Of a stretch of 64,000 bases of DNA, positions 1-7,889 are shown piece after piece; positions within the stretch are counted from its first letter, which is position 1; each line of letters opens with the position of its first letter. Source of the DNA: Halobacillus kuroshimensis DSM 18393. GTDB lineage: Bacteria > Bacillota > Bacilli > Bacillales > Halobacillaceae. A program made the position numbers and the translations under genes. A model generated the notes under the pieces. It was not told the DNA's origin and ran no database searches. It saw only the letters and a program-made list of their open reading frames with translations. The stretch is taken from positions 1 to 64,000 of the forward strand of contig NZ_AUDY01000015.1 in NCBI RefSeq assembly GCF_000425705.1. Reading direction: 5' to 3'.

Positions 1-170
1 AATCCGTGTTCCTCGAAAATTTGAGTGGGGAACTTTCCATTTTGATATTCACGAATGGCGACTTTCTTAAAATGAGGGTGATAGGTAATGGAACGATCTG
101 AAACCCTTATCACATTTGGGTTAACCTCCAGCTGTTTCATTTCCAAATTTGAATATAGTTGTTTACTCAT
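1..170 (-). CDS. IS3-type transposase OrfA, 5' end only (cut by window edge)
   Basis: The first 56 codons read MSKQLYSNLEMKQLE and continue with a VSDRSITYHPHFKKVAIREY segment. This resembles the N-terminal helix-turn-helix part of the OrfA proteins encoded by IS3-family elements in Bacillaceae, which bind the element's ends before OrfB carries out transposition. The start is the ATG at 168-170, preceded by a GGAGTGGATGG ribosome-binding region. The rest of the gene and its OrfB partner lie beyond the left edge, so it cannot be said whether the element is intact. A strong hairpin lies just upstream. The family call rests on recalled similarity. Confidence 0.65.
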   Translation of the reverse strand, partial: MSKQLYSNLEMKQLEVNPNVIRVSDRSITYHPHFKKVAIREYQNGKFPTQIFEEHG

Positions 171-235
171 AATTCCATCCACTCCGTTCATAAACTTATT
201 TTCATTATAAACGGGTTAAATTTCTAGAGATAGAA

Positions 236-286
236 ATAACCCGAATAACGGGGCACTTTTTTATAAGTGTCCATTATTCGGGTTAT
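236..286. repeat. Long inverted repeat upstream of the IS OrfA
   Basis: Perfect 13-base arms (ATAACCCGAATAA at 236-248 and its complement at 274-286) are continued inward by CACTT/AAGTG pairing, giving a long stem with a small loop. It lies about 65 bases before the OrfA start. It could be the outer end of the IS, a barrier to transcription entering the transposase gene, or both. There is no good T-run for a simple terminator. Confidence 0.6.
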
Positions 287-310
287 AGTTCAAACGGCAG
301 GGCTGTTTTT

Positions 311-1225
311 TTATTCGGTCGTCTGTACCTGTTCAAGAGGAATATAGTTCAGATGAATCGGACGCCCGTCGTCTGAACTTTCCTCAAATAAAATCAGAGT
401 AACCATGCCGTAGTCCGGCATATCCTCTTTCGGAATGGAGATATTGATTTCAAAAGGAGACCAGGAAGGGGCTCCCTCTTTAACTTTTACTGGTGTTGGG
501 GATACCTGTACGTTATGACCGTCTTCCACACTGTAAAGGAAAGATCCTTCAAAAACGCGGGCTTCCCCCTTTACGACATACGACCCGTTTTCTCCTGACA
601 CCGTCACTTTACGGAAAGCTTCCCCTTTCCCGTACTCGGCCTCTTTCAATCCGGTTTCATCCGTTTTTGCTTCCTCTTCGGTTACAGCGTCCTTCCCTTC
701 AAGGGTGAATGACTGTGTCACTTCAAAAGGATTCGCATCCAGCGGCTGATCGTTGATCGTATCCACAAGGAACGTCATCGTTGCCTCGTAGTCTCCCGGC
801 TCAATATCAGCCGGCCACGTTTCAGAAGCCTCCAGAAGGCCTCCTGCTTCGACTTCCTCGGTCGTTAAACCCTGCGCAAACATCTGATCCGCGGAGTAGG
901 TATACACCACTTCTCCTTCTTTGTCTTTCACCTGGATTTCATACTTCTGGCTTGAGGTGAAGCCTAGAATGACCGGGTCCTCCCCCGTATTCTTCAAGGA
1001 AAACTCAAACGAAACTTCTCCGGAATCCACAACCACTTCCGCATCCATAACCATTTGTTCGATCAGGCCCTCCATATCAATTTCCGTCTGCTGATCCTCG
1101 GTAATCTCCTCGGATGCCGCTTCTTCGCTCTCCTCACCTTCCGCCTGTTTGACTTCCGATTGGTTCGAGCATCCTGCGGCAAATAAGAGCGCTATTCCGA
1201 AGATACCGGCTAGCACGTTTTTCAT
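311..1225 (-). CDS. Lipoprotein with BsuPI-like and Gmad2-like domains
   Basis: A 304-residue predicted lipoprotein: MKNVLAGIFGIALLFAAGC is a lipoprotein signal ending in an AAGC lipobox. A very acidic linker follows, then a region (about 45-145) resembling the BsuPI domain named after the Bacillus intracellular proteinase inhibitor, with alternating strands and a GDYEATMTF edge strand. The C-terminal 100 residues (VVKGEARVFEG ... SPFEINISIP ... LILFEESSDDG) match my memory of the Gmad2 immunoglobulin-like domain seen in spore germination and other surface proteins. The start is the ATG at 1225 behind AGAGGAG rather than a GTG three codons earlier. The gene is monocistronic. Function is unknown; a surface adhesion or inhibitor role is only suggested by the domains. 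Confidence 0.75.
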   Translation of the reverse strand: MKNVLAGIFGIALLFAAGCSNQSEVKQAEGEESEEAASEEITEDQQTEIDMEGLIEQMVMDAEVVVDSGEVSFEFSLKNTGEDPVILGFTSSQKYEIQVKDKEGEVVYTYSADQMFAQGLTTEEVEAGGLLEASETWPADIEPGDYEATMTFLVDTINDQPLDANPFEVTQSFTLEGKDAVTEEEAKTDETGLKEAEYGKGEAFRKVTVSGENGSYVVKGEARVFEGSFLYSVEDGHNVQVSPTPVKVKEGAPSWSPFEINISIPKEDMPDYGMVTLILFEESSDDGRPIHLNYIPLEQVQTTE

Positions 1226-1286
1226 GACCCCCACTCCTCTTTATGCTATTTAATGTATTCGTCGTTTCAGAGGTGGAAAAGTTACA

Positions 1287-2135
1287 TCATTGATCGTCTT
1301 TTCGGAAAAAGCCGAAGATACCTGTCGTCTGAACGATGTTCGTAAAGGCTTTAGGATCCACATCCTGAATGATATGCTGCAGGTCATAAAGTTCATAACG
1401 CGTAATGACCATGATGAGCATGTTTTTATCCTGCTGGGTAAACGCCCCACGGGCAGGCAGTGTCGTAATCCCACGGACCATGTGCCCGTGGATGGCTTTT
1501 TCAAGATCGGCTGCCCTGGATGTAATGATCATCGCTGTCAGCTTCTCATGACGTGTGTGGATCGCATCAATCACCCTTGTTGTAACATAAAGCGTAAGGA
1601 GGGTATAAAGGGCGTTTTCCGGTTTGTAAAGCACACCGGCAATCACGATGATGGCACTGTTAATCATCAAGAAGTAAATGCCGATCGGGCGGTCTTTCAT
1701 TCTCGACAGAATCATCGCAATAATATCGAGACCTCCCGTGGAAGCCCCCCATTTCAAGGTAATTCCTACACCCGTACCACCGATGACGCCGCCGAATACC
1801 GCGTTCAGGATGATATCTTCCGACAAATGCATCACAGGGATGACTTCAAGAAAGAACGTCGTAAAAGCAACAGAAATGGCACTATAAACGGTAAATCCCT
1901 TCCCTACTTTCATCCAACCTAAAATGGCCACCGGAATATTAAGTATGAATAAGAGCAGCCCGGTACTGACCGGAATGCCGGCGAAATCATTTAAGATACT
2001 CGTCGACAGCTGGGCGACACCTGTAAAACCGCTCGCATAAACGTTGGCTTCAATTAAGAATAAGTTCAGTGAAATCGCGTTCAGGACCGCACCGAACAAA
2101 ACAATCAGAATCCTTTTTATTTCTACTGTAAACAC
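1287..2135 (-). CDS. YitT family membrane protein (DUF161 plus DUF2179)
   Basis: This 282-residue protein has the family layout. Roughly five to six hydrophobic segments fill the first 170 residues (IVLFGAVLNAISLNLFLIEA, GLLLFILNIPVAILGWMKVG and others). A soluble C-terminal DUF2179 domain follows (KLTAMIITSRAADLEKAIHGH ... RGITTLPARGAF ... DPKAFTNIVQTTGIFG). B. subtilis has several paralogs (YitT, YpjC, YqfU, YvjA and YxkD as I recall). Their biochemical role is not established, so no gene symbol is given. Translation starts at GTG (2133-2135), seven bases after a TAGGAGG ribosome-binding site. It is divergent from degV and separated from it by a 178-base promoter region. Confidence 0.85.
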   Translation of the reverse strand: MFTVEIKRILIVLFGAVLNAISLNLFLIEANVYASGFTGVAQLSTSILNDFAGIPVSTGLLLFILNIPVAILGWMKVGKGFTVYSAISVAFTTFFLEVIPVMHLSEDIILNAVFGGVIGGTGVGITLKWGASTGGLDIIAMILSRMKDRPIGIYFLMINSAIIVIAGVLYKPENALYTLLTLYVTTRVIDAIHTRHEKLTAMIITSRAADLEKAIHGHMVRGITTLPARGAFTQQDKNMLIMVITRYELYDLQHIIQDVDPKAFTNIVQTTGIFGFFRKDDQ

Positions 2136-2250
2136 CTAAAAACCTCCTAACCTCTATCATCTATTCATTTTTATCACCCGATGTAGGTAAAATCAAGTTA
2201 AACTTGAGGAAAACACCCTGATTTTGTCGAACGATGGTTTACTTTTTATT

Positions 2251-2279
2251 TTGACTATCTACAGGATTGTGCCTACACT
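2251..2279 (+). promoter_or_regulatory. SigmaA-type promoter for degV
   Basis: TTGACT at 2251-2256 and TACACT at 2274-2279 are separated by 17 bases and end 34 bases before the degV start codon. No operator was recognised nearby. Confidence 0.6.
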
Positions 2280-2313
2280 AAACATACAAACTCTATGACA
2301 GTAGGTGACGCTA

Positions 2314-3174
2314 ATGAACGTGCAGATTATTTGTGACTCGGCCAGTGACTTGAGCCGGGACACTGTTGAAAAGTATGGGATTACCTCTCTCCCTTTAAAA
2401 GTGATTATGAAAGACGAGGAATATGTGGATGGGGAGACGATTACCCCGAAGGATGTATACGACCGGATGCGTCAGGGAGAAGCACCGAAAACCGCTCAAG
2501 TCTCTGCGCAGACGTTCAGAGAAACGTTTACAAATCTCGCCGAAAAAAACCAGCCTTTCATTTATTTCTCCTTCTCCTCCGAACTTTCCGGGACGTACCA
2601 GACAGCTAAAATGGTCGAGCAGGAAATCAAGGAGGACTATCCGGAAGCCGCGTTTGAAGTGGTGGACACCAAGGCTGCCTCCCTCGGATGCGGTCTCATC
2701 GTTTTGAGAGCCGCAGAAATCGCCCGTGAGGGAGCAGACCTTGAAACCGTTCTGGAAACAGGAACCTATCATGCAGAGCATATGGAACACATCTTTACGG
2801 TCGATGACCTTGAATACCTTCAGCGCGGGGGCCGGGTGAGCCGGACAGCAGCTTTCGTCGGAGGACTGCTGAAAATCAAACCGCTTCTGCATATGGAGGG
2901 TGGAAAGCTGATCCCCCTTGAAAAGATCCGTGGATCCAAGAAAGTCTTGAAGCGGATGCTTGAAGTCATGGAAGAGCGGGGAGATGATTTAAAAAACCAG
3001 CGTGTGGCCATCAGCCACGGGGATGATTTCGAAAGAGCCGAACAGCTGGCAGAAATGATCAAGGACCAGTTTGGAACAGCCGATATTCACATCGATTATG
3101 TCGGTGCAACCATCGGCGCCCACTCCGGCCCGGGCACGATCGCTTTATTCTTTTTAAACGACACATATCAATAA
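2314..3174 (+). CDS. DegV family fatty-acid-binding protein
   Basis: A 286-residue DegV-family protein. Members bind a single fatty acid in a cleft between two domains, and in several Gram-positives (as FakB) they present it to the kinase FakA for phospholipid synthesis. Recognisable family motifs are IICDSASDLS at the N-terminus, the lipid-head-group loop FSFSSELSGTYQTA, DTKAASLGCG, and GGRVSRTAAFVGGLLKIKPLL. The ATG at 2314 is preferred over the upstream in-frame GTG because TAGGTG lies just upstream and the protein then starts right at the first beta strand (MNVQIICDSA). Whether it acts as a FakB partner cannot be told, since no fakA is in the window. Confidence 0.88.
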   Translation: MNVQIICDSASDLSRDTVEKYGITSLPLKVIMKDEEYVDGETITPKDVYDRMRQGEAPKTAQVSAQTFRETFTNLAEKNQPFIYFSFSSELSGTYQTAKMVEQEIKEDYPEAAFEVVDTKAASLGCGLIVLRAAEIAREGADLETVLETGTYHAEHMEHIFTVDDLEYLQRGGRVSRTAAFVGGLLKIKPLLHMEGGKLIPLEKIRGSKKVLKRMLEVMEERGDDLKNQRVAISHGDDFERAEQLAEMIKDQFGTADIHIDYVGATIGAHSGPGTIALFFLNDTYQ

Positions 3175-3255
3175 CTATTCCCTGAACGATGTAATCCTAC
3201 TCCCTCTTTGCGCGTCTCATTTATAAAGACGGCCGGGGAGGAGATGGGCTCTACA

Positions 3256-3287
3256 GATCCCCCTGTCCAAAGCGATTGGGGGTTTTT
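3256..3287 (+). terminator. Terminator-like hairpin overlapping the next gene's leader
   Basis: CCCCC (3259-3263) pairs with GGGGG (3278-3282) and is followed by TTTTT, which looks like the degV terminator. The T-run ends only four bases before the ATG of the DUF4349 gene, and the G-run is the only ribosome-binding-like sequence that gene has. Confidence 0.55.
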
Positions 3288-3291
3288 CTTT

Positions 3292-4170
3292 ATGAAAAAA
3301 GCAGCATCCACGTTTTTTCTTTTTTTGTTACTTCTCTTCCTTTTTACGGCCTGTCAATCAGACAGGGAAGGTTCAGAGTCCCGCGAAAACGAAGATACAG
3401 CGTTGGAACAAGAACAGGCGACACAGCCTTCCGAGTCCGAACTTCAAGCCGATATGGAAAACGGCAAAGCTGAGGAAGGGACCAGCATCGGAGCGTTGAT
3501 GGTGTATGAAGCTGTCCTCACTCTTGAAACCGATGATTTTGACCGTTACCAAACGAACATGAACAAAAGCATGAAGCAGTATGACGCGTACATGGTGGAA
3601 ACATCCATTCAAAAAACAGACAGCGGCGGTCGTGAAGGACACATCACCCTGCGTGTACCGCAGCCGTCGTTCACTCCTTTTCTTGACGACCTTGAGGCCG
3701 CGGCAGGCGACGTGAAGGCGAGAAATATCAGCAGCCGTGATGTCACCAGACAGTATGTCGATCTGGAGGCCAGATTAATAGCGAAGGAAGAAATTGAAGC
3801 CCGTCTCCTTGGATTTTTAGAAGAAGCCGGAGCCACTGAGGATTTGGTGCGTATCTCACAGGATCTTGAGCGTGTTCAGGGAGACATCGAGTCCTTGAAG
3901 GGAGAAATGAACTTCCTGGAAAACCAAAGCGAGTATTCAACAATCACTTTGATGATCAAGGAAACAAACCTCTCTGTACCTGAACGTACGTCCCTCCATA
4001 CAGGAGACCGCATCAAACAGGCGTTTTTCAGTTCCTTGAACGGACTTGCTTCCATATCTTCCTGGGCAGCGGTAGGACTCATCGGATACTCTCCCTTTGT
4101 CGTTCCGCTTCTGGTCGTCGGCGTATGGTTGATTCTCAGATATCGCAGACATTCCGGAAAAAGCAAATAA
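3292..4170 (+). CDS. DUF4349 lipoprotein with C-terminal membrane segment
   Basis: 292 residues. The N-terminus is a lipoprotein signal (MKKAASTFFLF ... LFTAC, lipid-modified Cys around residue 24), then an acidic low-complexity linker and the DUF4349 domain (about 65-245). Hallmark stretches are YEAVLTLETDDFDRYQ, GHITLRVPQPSFTPFLDDL and VTRQYVDLEARLIAKEEIE, followed by a coiled-coil-forming segment. A hydrophobic helix near the end (SPFVVPLLVVGVWLILRY) gives a second membrane anchor before a basic tail. Role unknown; family members are bacterial envelope proteins. The ATG at 3292 is the only start giving a proper signal peptide, but its ribosome-binding site lies inside a terminator-like stem. 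The in-frame ATG at 3244 has GGGGAGGAG immediately adjacent, too close to be good. Confidence 0.8.
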   Translation: MKKAASTFFLFLLLLFLFTACQSDREGSESRENEDTALEQEQATQPSESELQADMENGKAEEGTSIGALMVYEAVLTLETDDFDRYQTNMNKSMKQYDAYMVETSIQKTDSGGREGHITLRVPQPSFTPFLDDLEAAAGDVKARNISSRDVTRQYVDLEARLIAKEEIEARLLGFLEEAGATEDLVRISQDLERVQGDIESLKGEMNFLENQSEYSTITLMIKETNLSVPERTSLHTGDRIKQAFFSSLNGLASISSWAAVGLIGYSPFVVPLLVVGVWLILRYRRHSGKSK

Positions 4171-4171
4171 A

Positions 4172-4203
4172 AAAAGCGTTCCAGCAGGCTGGAGCGCTTT
4201 TCA
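4172..4203 (+). terminator. Rho-independent terminator of the DUF4349 gene
   Basis: AAAAGCGTTCCAGC pairs with GCTGGAGCGCTTTT across a two-base loop (one G-U pair), starting two bases after the stop codon. Confidence 0.85.
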
Positions 4204-4209
4204 TTCTCA

Positions 4210-4308
4210 GGCTGTCGAAAAGTTGTCGACAGCCCTTGTTGTGAACTCGTTTTCACATATGGTTTGAGGCCGTACCCGAGGCAGCCCCCCGTCGATAAGA
4301 GACACGTG
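4210..4308. repeat. Decayed dispersed repeat, copy A
   Basis: GGCTGTCGA/TCGACAGCC forms a hairpin at 4210-4234. At 4262-4308 the sequence GAGGCCGTACCCGAGGCAGC is followed by GATAAGAGACACGTG. The same arrangement recurs at 9.95 kb and 27.7 kb, with GATAAG-N-G-N2-ACGTG conserved in all three. It fills the gap between two convergent genes. Confidence 0.45.
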
Positions 4309-4345
4309 CCTGATCCCTAAATTAGAGGTGGGTCCACCTGAAGAT

Positions 4346-5746
4346 CTATGCTTTTTCAGACGAACGGCTTTTTCTGCTCAAGATGATAACCGCCACGGTA
4401 AACAGAAGCAGAACGCCCCCGACAAAGCCAATGAACAGCCAGTTATAGCCGCTGTCCTCTTCCATGATGAACACATCCGCCGTTTCCCTGTCCATCGCCA
4501 GGCGGTATGTGCCATCCGACTGCTCGCGTACCACTCCGTCCTGCAGGAGGCCGCGCAGCTGGAGGCCGCTGTCCAAGTGATCCAGCTCTGCGGTTTTCGT
4601 TTCTGATGCATTGTTGATGGCAACAATCAGCGATTCTTCTTCGTCGCTGCGCTCGAAAACGATCAGCCCGTTGTCGTTATATAACTCTTCATAATCCCCC
4701 CGGGTTATCGCCGGGTATTGCTCCCGCATCGATGTTAATTTTTCAACCCGCTGCTTTAACTCTTCATTTCCAGCTTTCACATTAATCATGGGCGCTGCTT
4801 CAGGATTTCCTCCATCATCCAACGGCGTTTCGGAACCGTAATAAACGACAGGGAGCCCTGGTGTCGTAAAGATATAGGTAAGACCGAGACGCCAGCGGGT
4901 AATAGGGTTCTGCCCGTTTTCGACAGCTTCATGCGTAAAACGTCCGGTAAAGGGTCCATCGAGATGCTGGACAACGGTCTCACCGCTGTTATCCACCGCC
5001 TTTCCTTTGACAGCCCCTGGTGCTGCGAAGACATCCCTGAGCGGCTGTGAAAATTCCTTACTGTCTGCCACGCTGGTTGTATACAAAATATCATCCAGAT
5101 CCTCTGTCATTTCCAAACCGGTTTGTGACACAAGGTGAAACCCGTCCACCTCTGCTTCTTCCATCCAGAAGTTCATCGTCTCTTTTATGTAGGCTGCGGT
5201 TTCCTTATTGTCCATGTTCAGCTGTGGAAGATCGTCAAGCCATGACACTGGTGCTTCTGTCACGCCTTCCTTCAACCAGCTGCTTTTCGTTTCGTCTTTG
5301 AGCCACGGATGTTCAGCAGCTGTGAACAATGGAAGATCAAGCACCACTCTCAGGTCACGGTCATGGGCTTCCTGGACGAAAGCTCTCATCTCCTCCATCG
5401 TCCCGTACTGCTCCTCGACCGACCGGAAGTCTGTGACCCAGAAGCCATGAAATCCTCCAGGCGCATTGGCCATCACCGGGGACAGCTGGATCGTCGTAAA
5501 ACCAAGTTCCTCTATGTAATCCAATTGGCTTGTCAGCCCTGCAAAATCGCCGCCTTGATAAGCCTGCGGGTCTTCAACGTCCACTTGTTCATCGTTGCTG
5601 CGGTCGCTGTTGAAAAAGCGGTCCACCGCGATATAATACACACTTTCATCCTGCCACCTGCGCTCTTCCCCTTCGCCAGCTGTGGAAACCATGCTGTTTA
5701 AAAGGAAAAAAGGAAGAAGCAGAAGGATTCCTGCTGCCTTTTTCAT
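4346..5746 (-). CDS. Membrane-anchored alpha-amylase (GH13) homolog lacking the catalytic residues
   Basis: 466 residues: signal peptide (1-23), GH13-type barrel, beta-rich C-domain, then one transmembrane helix (about 435-457) with a basic tail, so the body should face outside. GH13 scaffold is clear (VYYIAVDRFFNSD, FTTIQLSPVM, GFHGFWVTDF, NPITRWRLGLTYIFTTPGLP, VVYYGSE). The four catalytic regions are not. Region I reads DLPLFTAAEH instead of DxxxNH. Region II reads GFHLV, with His for Arg and Val206 for the nucleophile Asp. No acid/base Glu of region III is seen. Region IV reads LDGPF where NHD is expected. It is therefore probably not a glycoside hydrolase and may bind glycan or scaffold. 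The start at 5746 (AGGGAGGACGG upstream) replaces a longer start that would bury the signal peptide. Downstream of asnO, same strand, with its own promoter. Confidence 0.85.
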   Translation of the reverse strand: MKKAAGILLLLPFFLLNSMVSTAGEGEERRWQDESVYYIAVDRFFNSDRSNDEQVDVEDPQAYQGGDFAGLTSQLDYIEELGFTTIQLSPVMANAPGGFHGFWVTDFRSVEEQYGTMEEMRAFVQEAHDRDLRVVLDLPLFTAAEHPWLKDETKSSWLKEGVTEAPVSWLDDLPQLNMDNKETAAYIKETMNFWMEEAEVDGFHLVSQTGLEMTEDLDDILYTTSVADSKEFSQPLRDVFAAPGAVKGKAVDNSGETVVQHLDGPFTGRFTHEAVENGQNPITRWRLGLTYIFTTPGLPVVYYGSETPLDDGGNPEAAPMINVKAGNEELKQRVEKLTSMREQYPAITRGDYEELYNDNGLIVFERSDEEESLIVAINNASETKTAELDHLDSGLQLRGLLQDGVVREQSDGTYRLAMDRETADVFIMEEDSGYNWLFIGFVGGVLLLFTVAVIILSRKSRSSEKA

Positions 5747-5785
5747 ATTCCGTCCTCCCTCGACCTGAAAAAACACTCCTCTCTA

Positions 5786-5815
5786 AGGGTACCGCTTTCA
5801 TATCTACACCGTCAA
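5786..5815 (-). promoter_or_regulatory. Possible sigmaA promoter of the GH13-like gene
   Basis: On the minus strand TTGACG (5810-5815) and TACCCT (5786-5791) are 18 bases apart, about 40 bases before the start codon. The -10 match is only moderate. Confidence 0.4.
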
Positions 5816-5856
5816 TCCTGTGTTTACGGAGCGAAGAATTGGAATCTCCCTGCAGA

Positions 5857-5896
5857 CAAAAACCTGTGCGGTGTTTTTCAACATCGCACAGGTTTG
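5857..5896 (-). terminator. Terminator of asnO
   Basis: AACCTGTGCG (5861-5870) pairs with CGCACAGGTT (5885-5894), followed on the minus strand by TTTTT. It starts 12 bases after the asnO stop codon. Confidence 0.8.
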
Positions 5897-5907
5897 GCTG
5901 CTCATTC

Positions 5908-7749
5908 CTAGAGCTGGACGCGGTAGGTTCTGAACCAATGATCGATCTGACAAAGGTGGGCGATCAACTGTGGACCGGTCATCAACTGGCCGAACCAAGG
6001 GGTATCAATCGACTTCCCTTCGCTGTCCTTCAATTTTCTCACTTGATCACGGTCAAACAACTGAAACAGCGGAGCCCCGTCATCACTCAGAATATTATCC
6101 ATCCAGCGGCAGACGGCCCTCGTATAATCGGGATGAAAGGTCTTCGGATACGGATTCTTCTTCCGGAACAGCACCCGGTCAGGAAGGATGCCGCGCAGCG
6201 CCTGACGGAGGAGTCCTTTTTCCTGATCATTATGAAACTTCATGCTCCACGGCACATTCCACACATACTCCACCAGTCTGTGATCGCTGAAAGGAACGCG
6301 GACCTCAAGACTGGCTCCCATGCTCATCCGGTCTTTCCGCTCCAACAGGGTCTGCATAAACCAGTTCATATTTAAATACGACATCTCTCTGTGCTTCCGT
6401 GCATCCTCATTCTCACCGGTCAGGAGTGGTGTCTCTGCGATGGTTTCGTCATAACGCTTCAGCATATACCATTCAACATCGATGTCGCCTTTTAAATCAT
6501 CCCTGATCAGGCGGTTTCGTTCATTCAAGGACCGGATCCAAGGGAAACCCTTCCGCTCTTTATCTTCTTTCCTGTAAAACCAAGGATAACCACCAAAGAT
6601 TTCATCGGCACACTCCCCTGAAAGTGCAACCGTGACATGCTTTTTAATTTCCTCACAAAACCAGAGAAGAGACGAGTCCACATCCGCCATTCCGGGAAGA
6701 TCACGCAGTTCAACGGCCTTTTTCAACCGGTCCATCAAATCATCCGTAGCGGCTTCCATGATCGTATGGTCTGTCTGATGCTGCTGACTGACAAGCTGAA
6801 TGAAAGCTTCATCCCTGTCCGGCTGGAAGGCATTTTTCTTAAAAAACCGGGCCTGGTCCTTATAATCAATGGAAAATGTCTGCAGCGTCCCTCTTTGATT
6901 CTGCTTATACATGTCGGCGGCGACTGCTGTAATGGCACTGGAATCCACACCGCCCGACAAAAAGGTTCCAAGCTTCACATCTGAAACGAGCTGGCGTGTG
7001 GACGCATCCATAAATAGTTCCCGGACACGTTCCACCGTCTCATCAAATGTGTGTTCATGGGGGGCACTCTTCACATTCCAGTACCGTTTCACGGAAAGTT
7101 TCCCCTTTTCAAAAAGAGCGCAGTGCCCCGGGCGGATTTCCTGAATATCCTTGAACACGCCCTGCCCAGGGGTACGGGAAGGGCCGAGAGACAGCAGCTC
7201 ATGTACGCCGCTGCGGTCTACCACCGGCTCAACGTCAGGATGGGCAAGAATGGCTTTCATCTCTGAAGCATAGAGCAGTTTACCGCCTTGATGACTGTAA
7301 AAGAGCGGCTTCACTCCAAGACGGTCTCTGGCAAGGAACAACCGCTTTCGTTTCGTTTCCCATACGCTGAAAGCAAAAATGCCATTCAAATGATCGACAC
7401 AATCCGGTCCCCATTCTATATAACTGATGAGCAGCACCTCTGTGTCTGAATGGGAAGCGAAGCTCCATCCTTTCGATTTCAAGACCGCGCGAATATCTTC
7501 TGTATTATAAAGTTCTCCGTTATAGCATAGAACAAACTGTTCATCCCCGGCGGTCCGGACCATCGGCTGCCTGCCTCCATCAGGATCGACGACAATTAAG
7601 CGTTGATGACCGAAGGCGGCGGATTCGTGTATCCATGTTTGATAATCATCCGGACCGCGGTGTCTGAGTGTATCCGCCATACGGTCCAGTATAGAAGCTT
7701 TCCCCTCTGTCCGGGAATCACTGTCCACCCAACCGACAATTCCACACAT
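5908..7749 (-). CDS. asnO: Asparagine synthetase (glutamine-hydrolysing), AsnO type
   Basis: 613 residues, matching the roughly 614 of B. subtilis AsnO (YisO). It converts aspartate, glutamine and ATP to asparagine. The N-terminal class II glutaminase domain starts MCGIVGW, with Cys2 the nucleophile after Met removal. It contains QRLIVVDPDGGRQPM, CYNGELYN and the DTEVLL motif. The C-terminal ATP-pyrophosphatase domain carries the PP loop LSGGVDSSAITAV and the SGECADEIFGGY motif. Because yisL is the next gene, as it is near asnO in B. subtilis, the AsnO paralog is favoured over AsnB/AsnH; in B. subtilis AsnO is linked to sporulation. A ribosome-binding region (GGATGGTGAAGCAGG) precedes the ATG. 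Confidence 0.92.
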   Translation of the reverse strand: MCGIVGWVDSDSRTEGKASILDRMADTLRHRGPDDYQTWIHESAAFGHQRLIVVDPDGGRQPMVRTAGDEQFVLCYNGELYNTEDIRAVLKSKGWSFASHSDTEVLLISYIEWGPDCVDHLNGIFAFSVWETKRKRLFLARDRLGVKPLFYSHQGGKLLYASEMKAILAHPDVEPVVDRSGVHELLSLGPSRTPGQGVFKDIQEIRPGHCALFEKGKLSVKRYWNVKSAPHEHTFDETVERVRELFMDASTRQLVSDVKLGTFLSGGVDSSAITAVAADMYKQNQRGTLQTFSIDYKDQARFFKKNAFQPDRDEAFIQLVSQQHQTDHTIMEAATDDLMDRLKKAVELRDLPGMADVDSSLLWFCEEIKKHVTVALSGECADEIFGGYPWFYRKEDKERKGFPWIRSLNERNRLIRDDLKGDIDVEWYMLKRYDETIAETPLLTGENEDARKHREMSYLNMNWFMQTLLERKDRMSMGASLEVRVPFSDHRLVEYVWNVPWSMKFHNDQEKGLLRQALRGILPDRVLFRKKNPYPKTFHPDYTRAVCRWMDNILSDDGAPLFQLFDRDQVRKLKDSEGKSIDTPWFGQLMTGPQLIAHLCQIDHWFRTYRVQL

Positions 7750-7854
7750 CCTGCTTCACCATCCTTTTTCTAAACAGAAGTCTTTCGATAAAACATCCAT
7801 GATGACTCACTATATGAATCAACAGGGGCTTCTATGAAAAAAGGAACAAACCTG

Positions 7855-7883
7855 TTGACACCGGGAATGATAATCATTATCAT
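7855..7883 (+). promoter_or_regulatory. SigmaA promoter overlapped by a perfect Fur box
   Basis: TTGACA (7855-7860), a 17-base spacer and TATCAT (7878-7883) make a good plus-strand promoter. Across the spacer and -10 lies TGATAATCATTATCA (7868-7882), an exact 7-1-7 Fur palindrome. Binding of Fur with iron would block RNA polymerase. No plus-strand gene starts downstream before the terminator at 7.96-8.0 kb; the target appears to be a short RNA. Confidence 0.8.
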
Positions 7884-7889
7884 TATATA

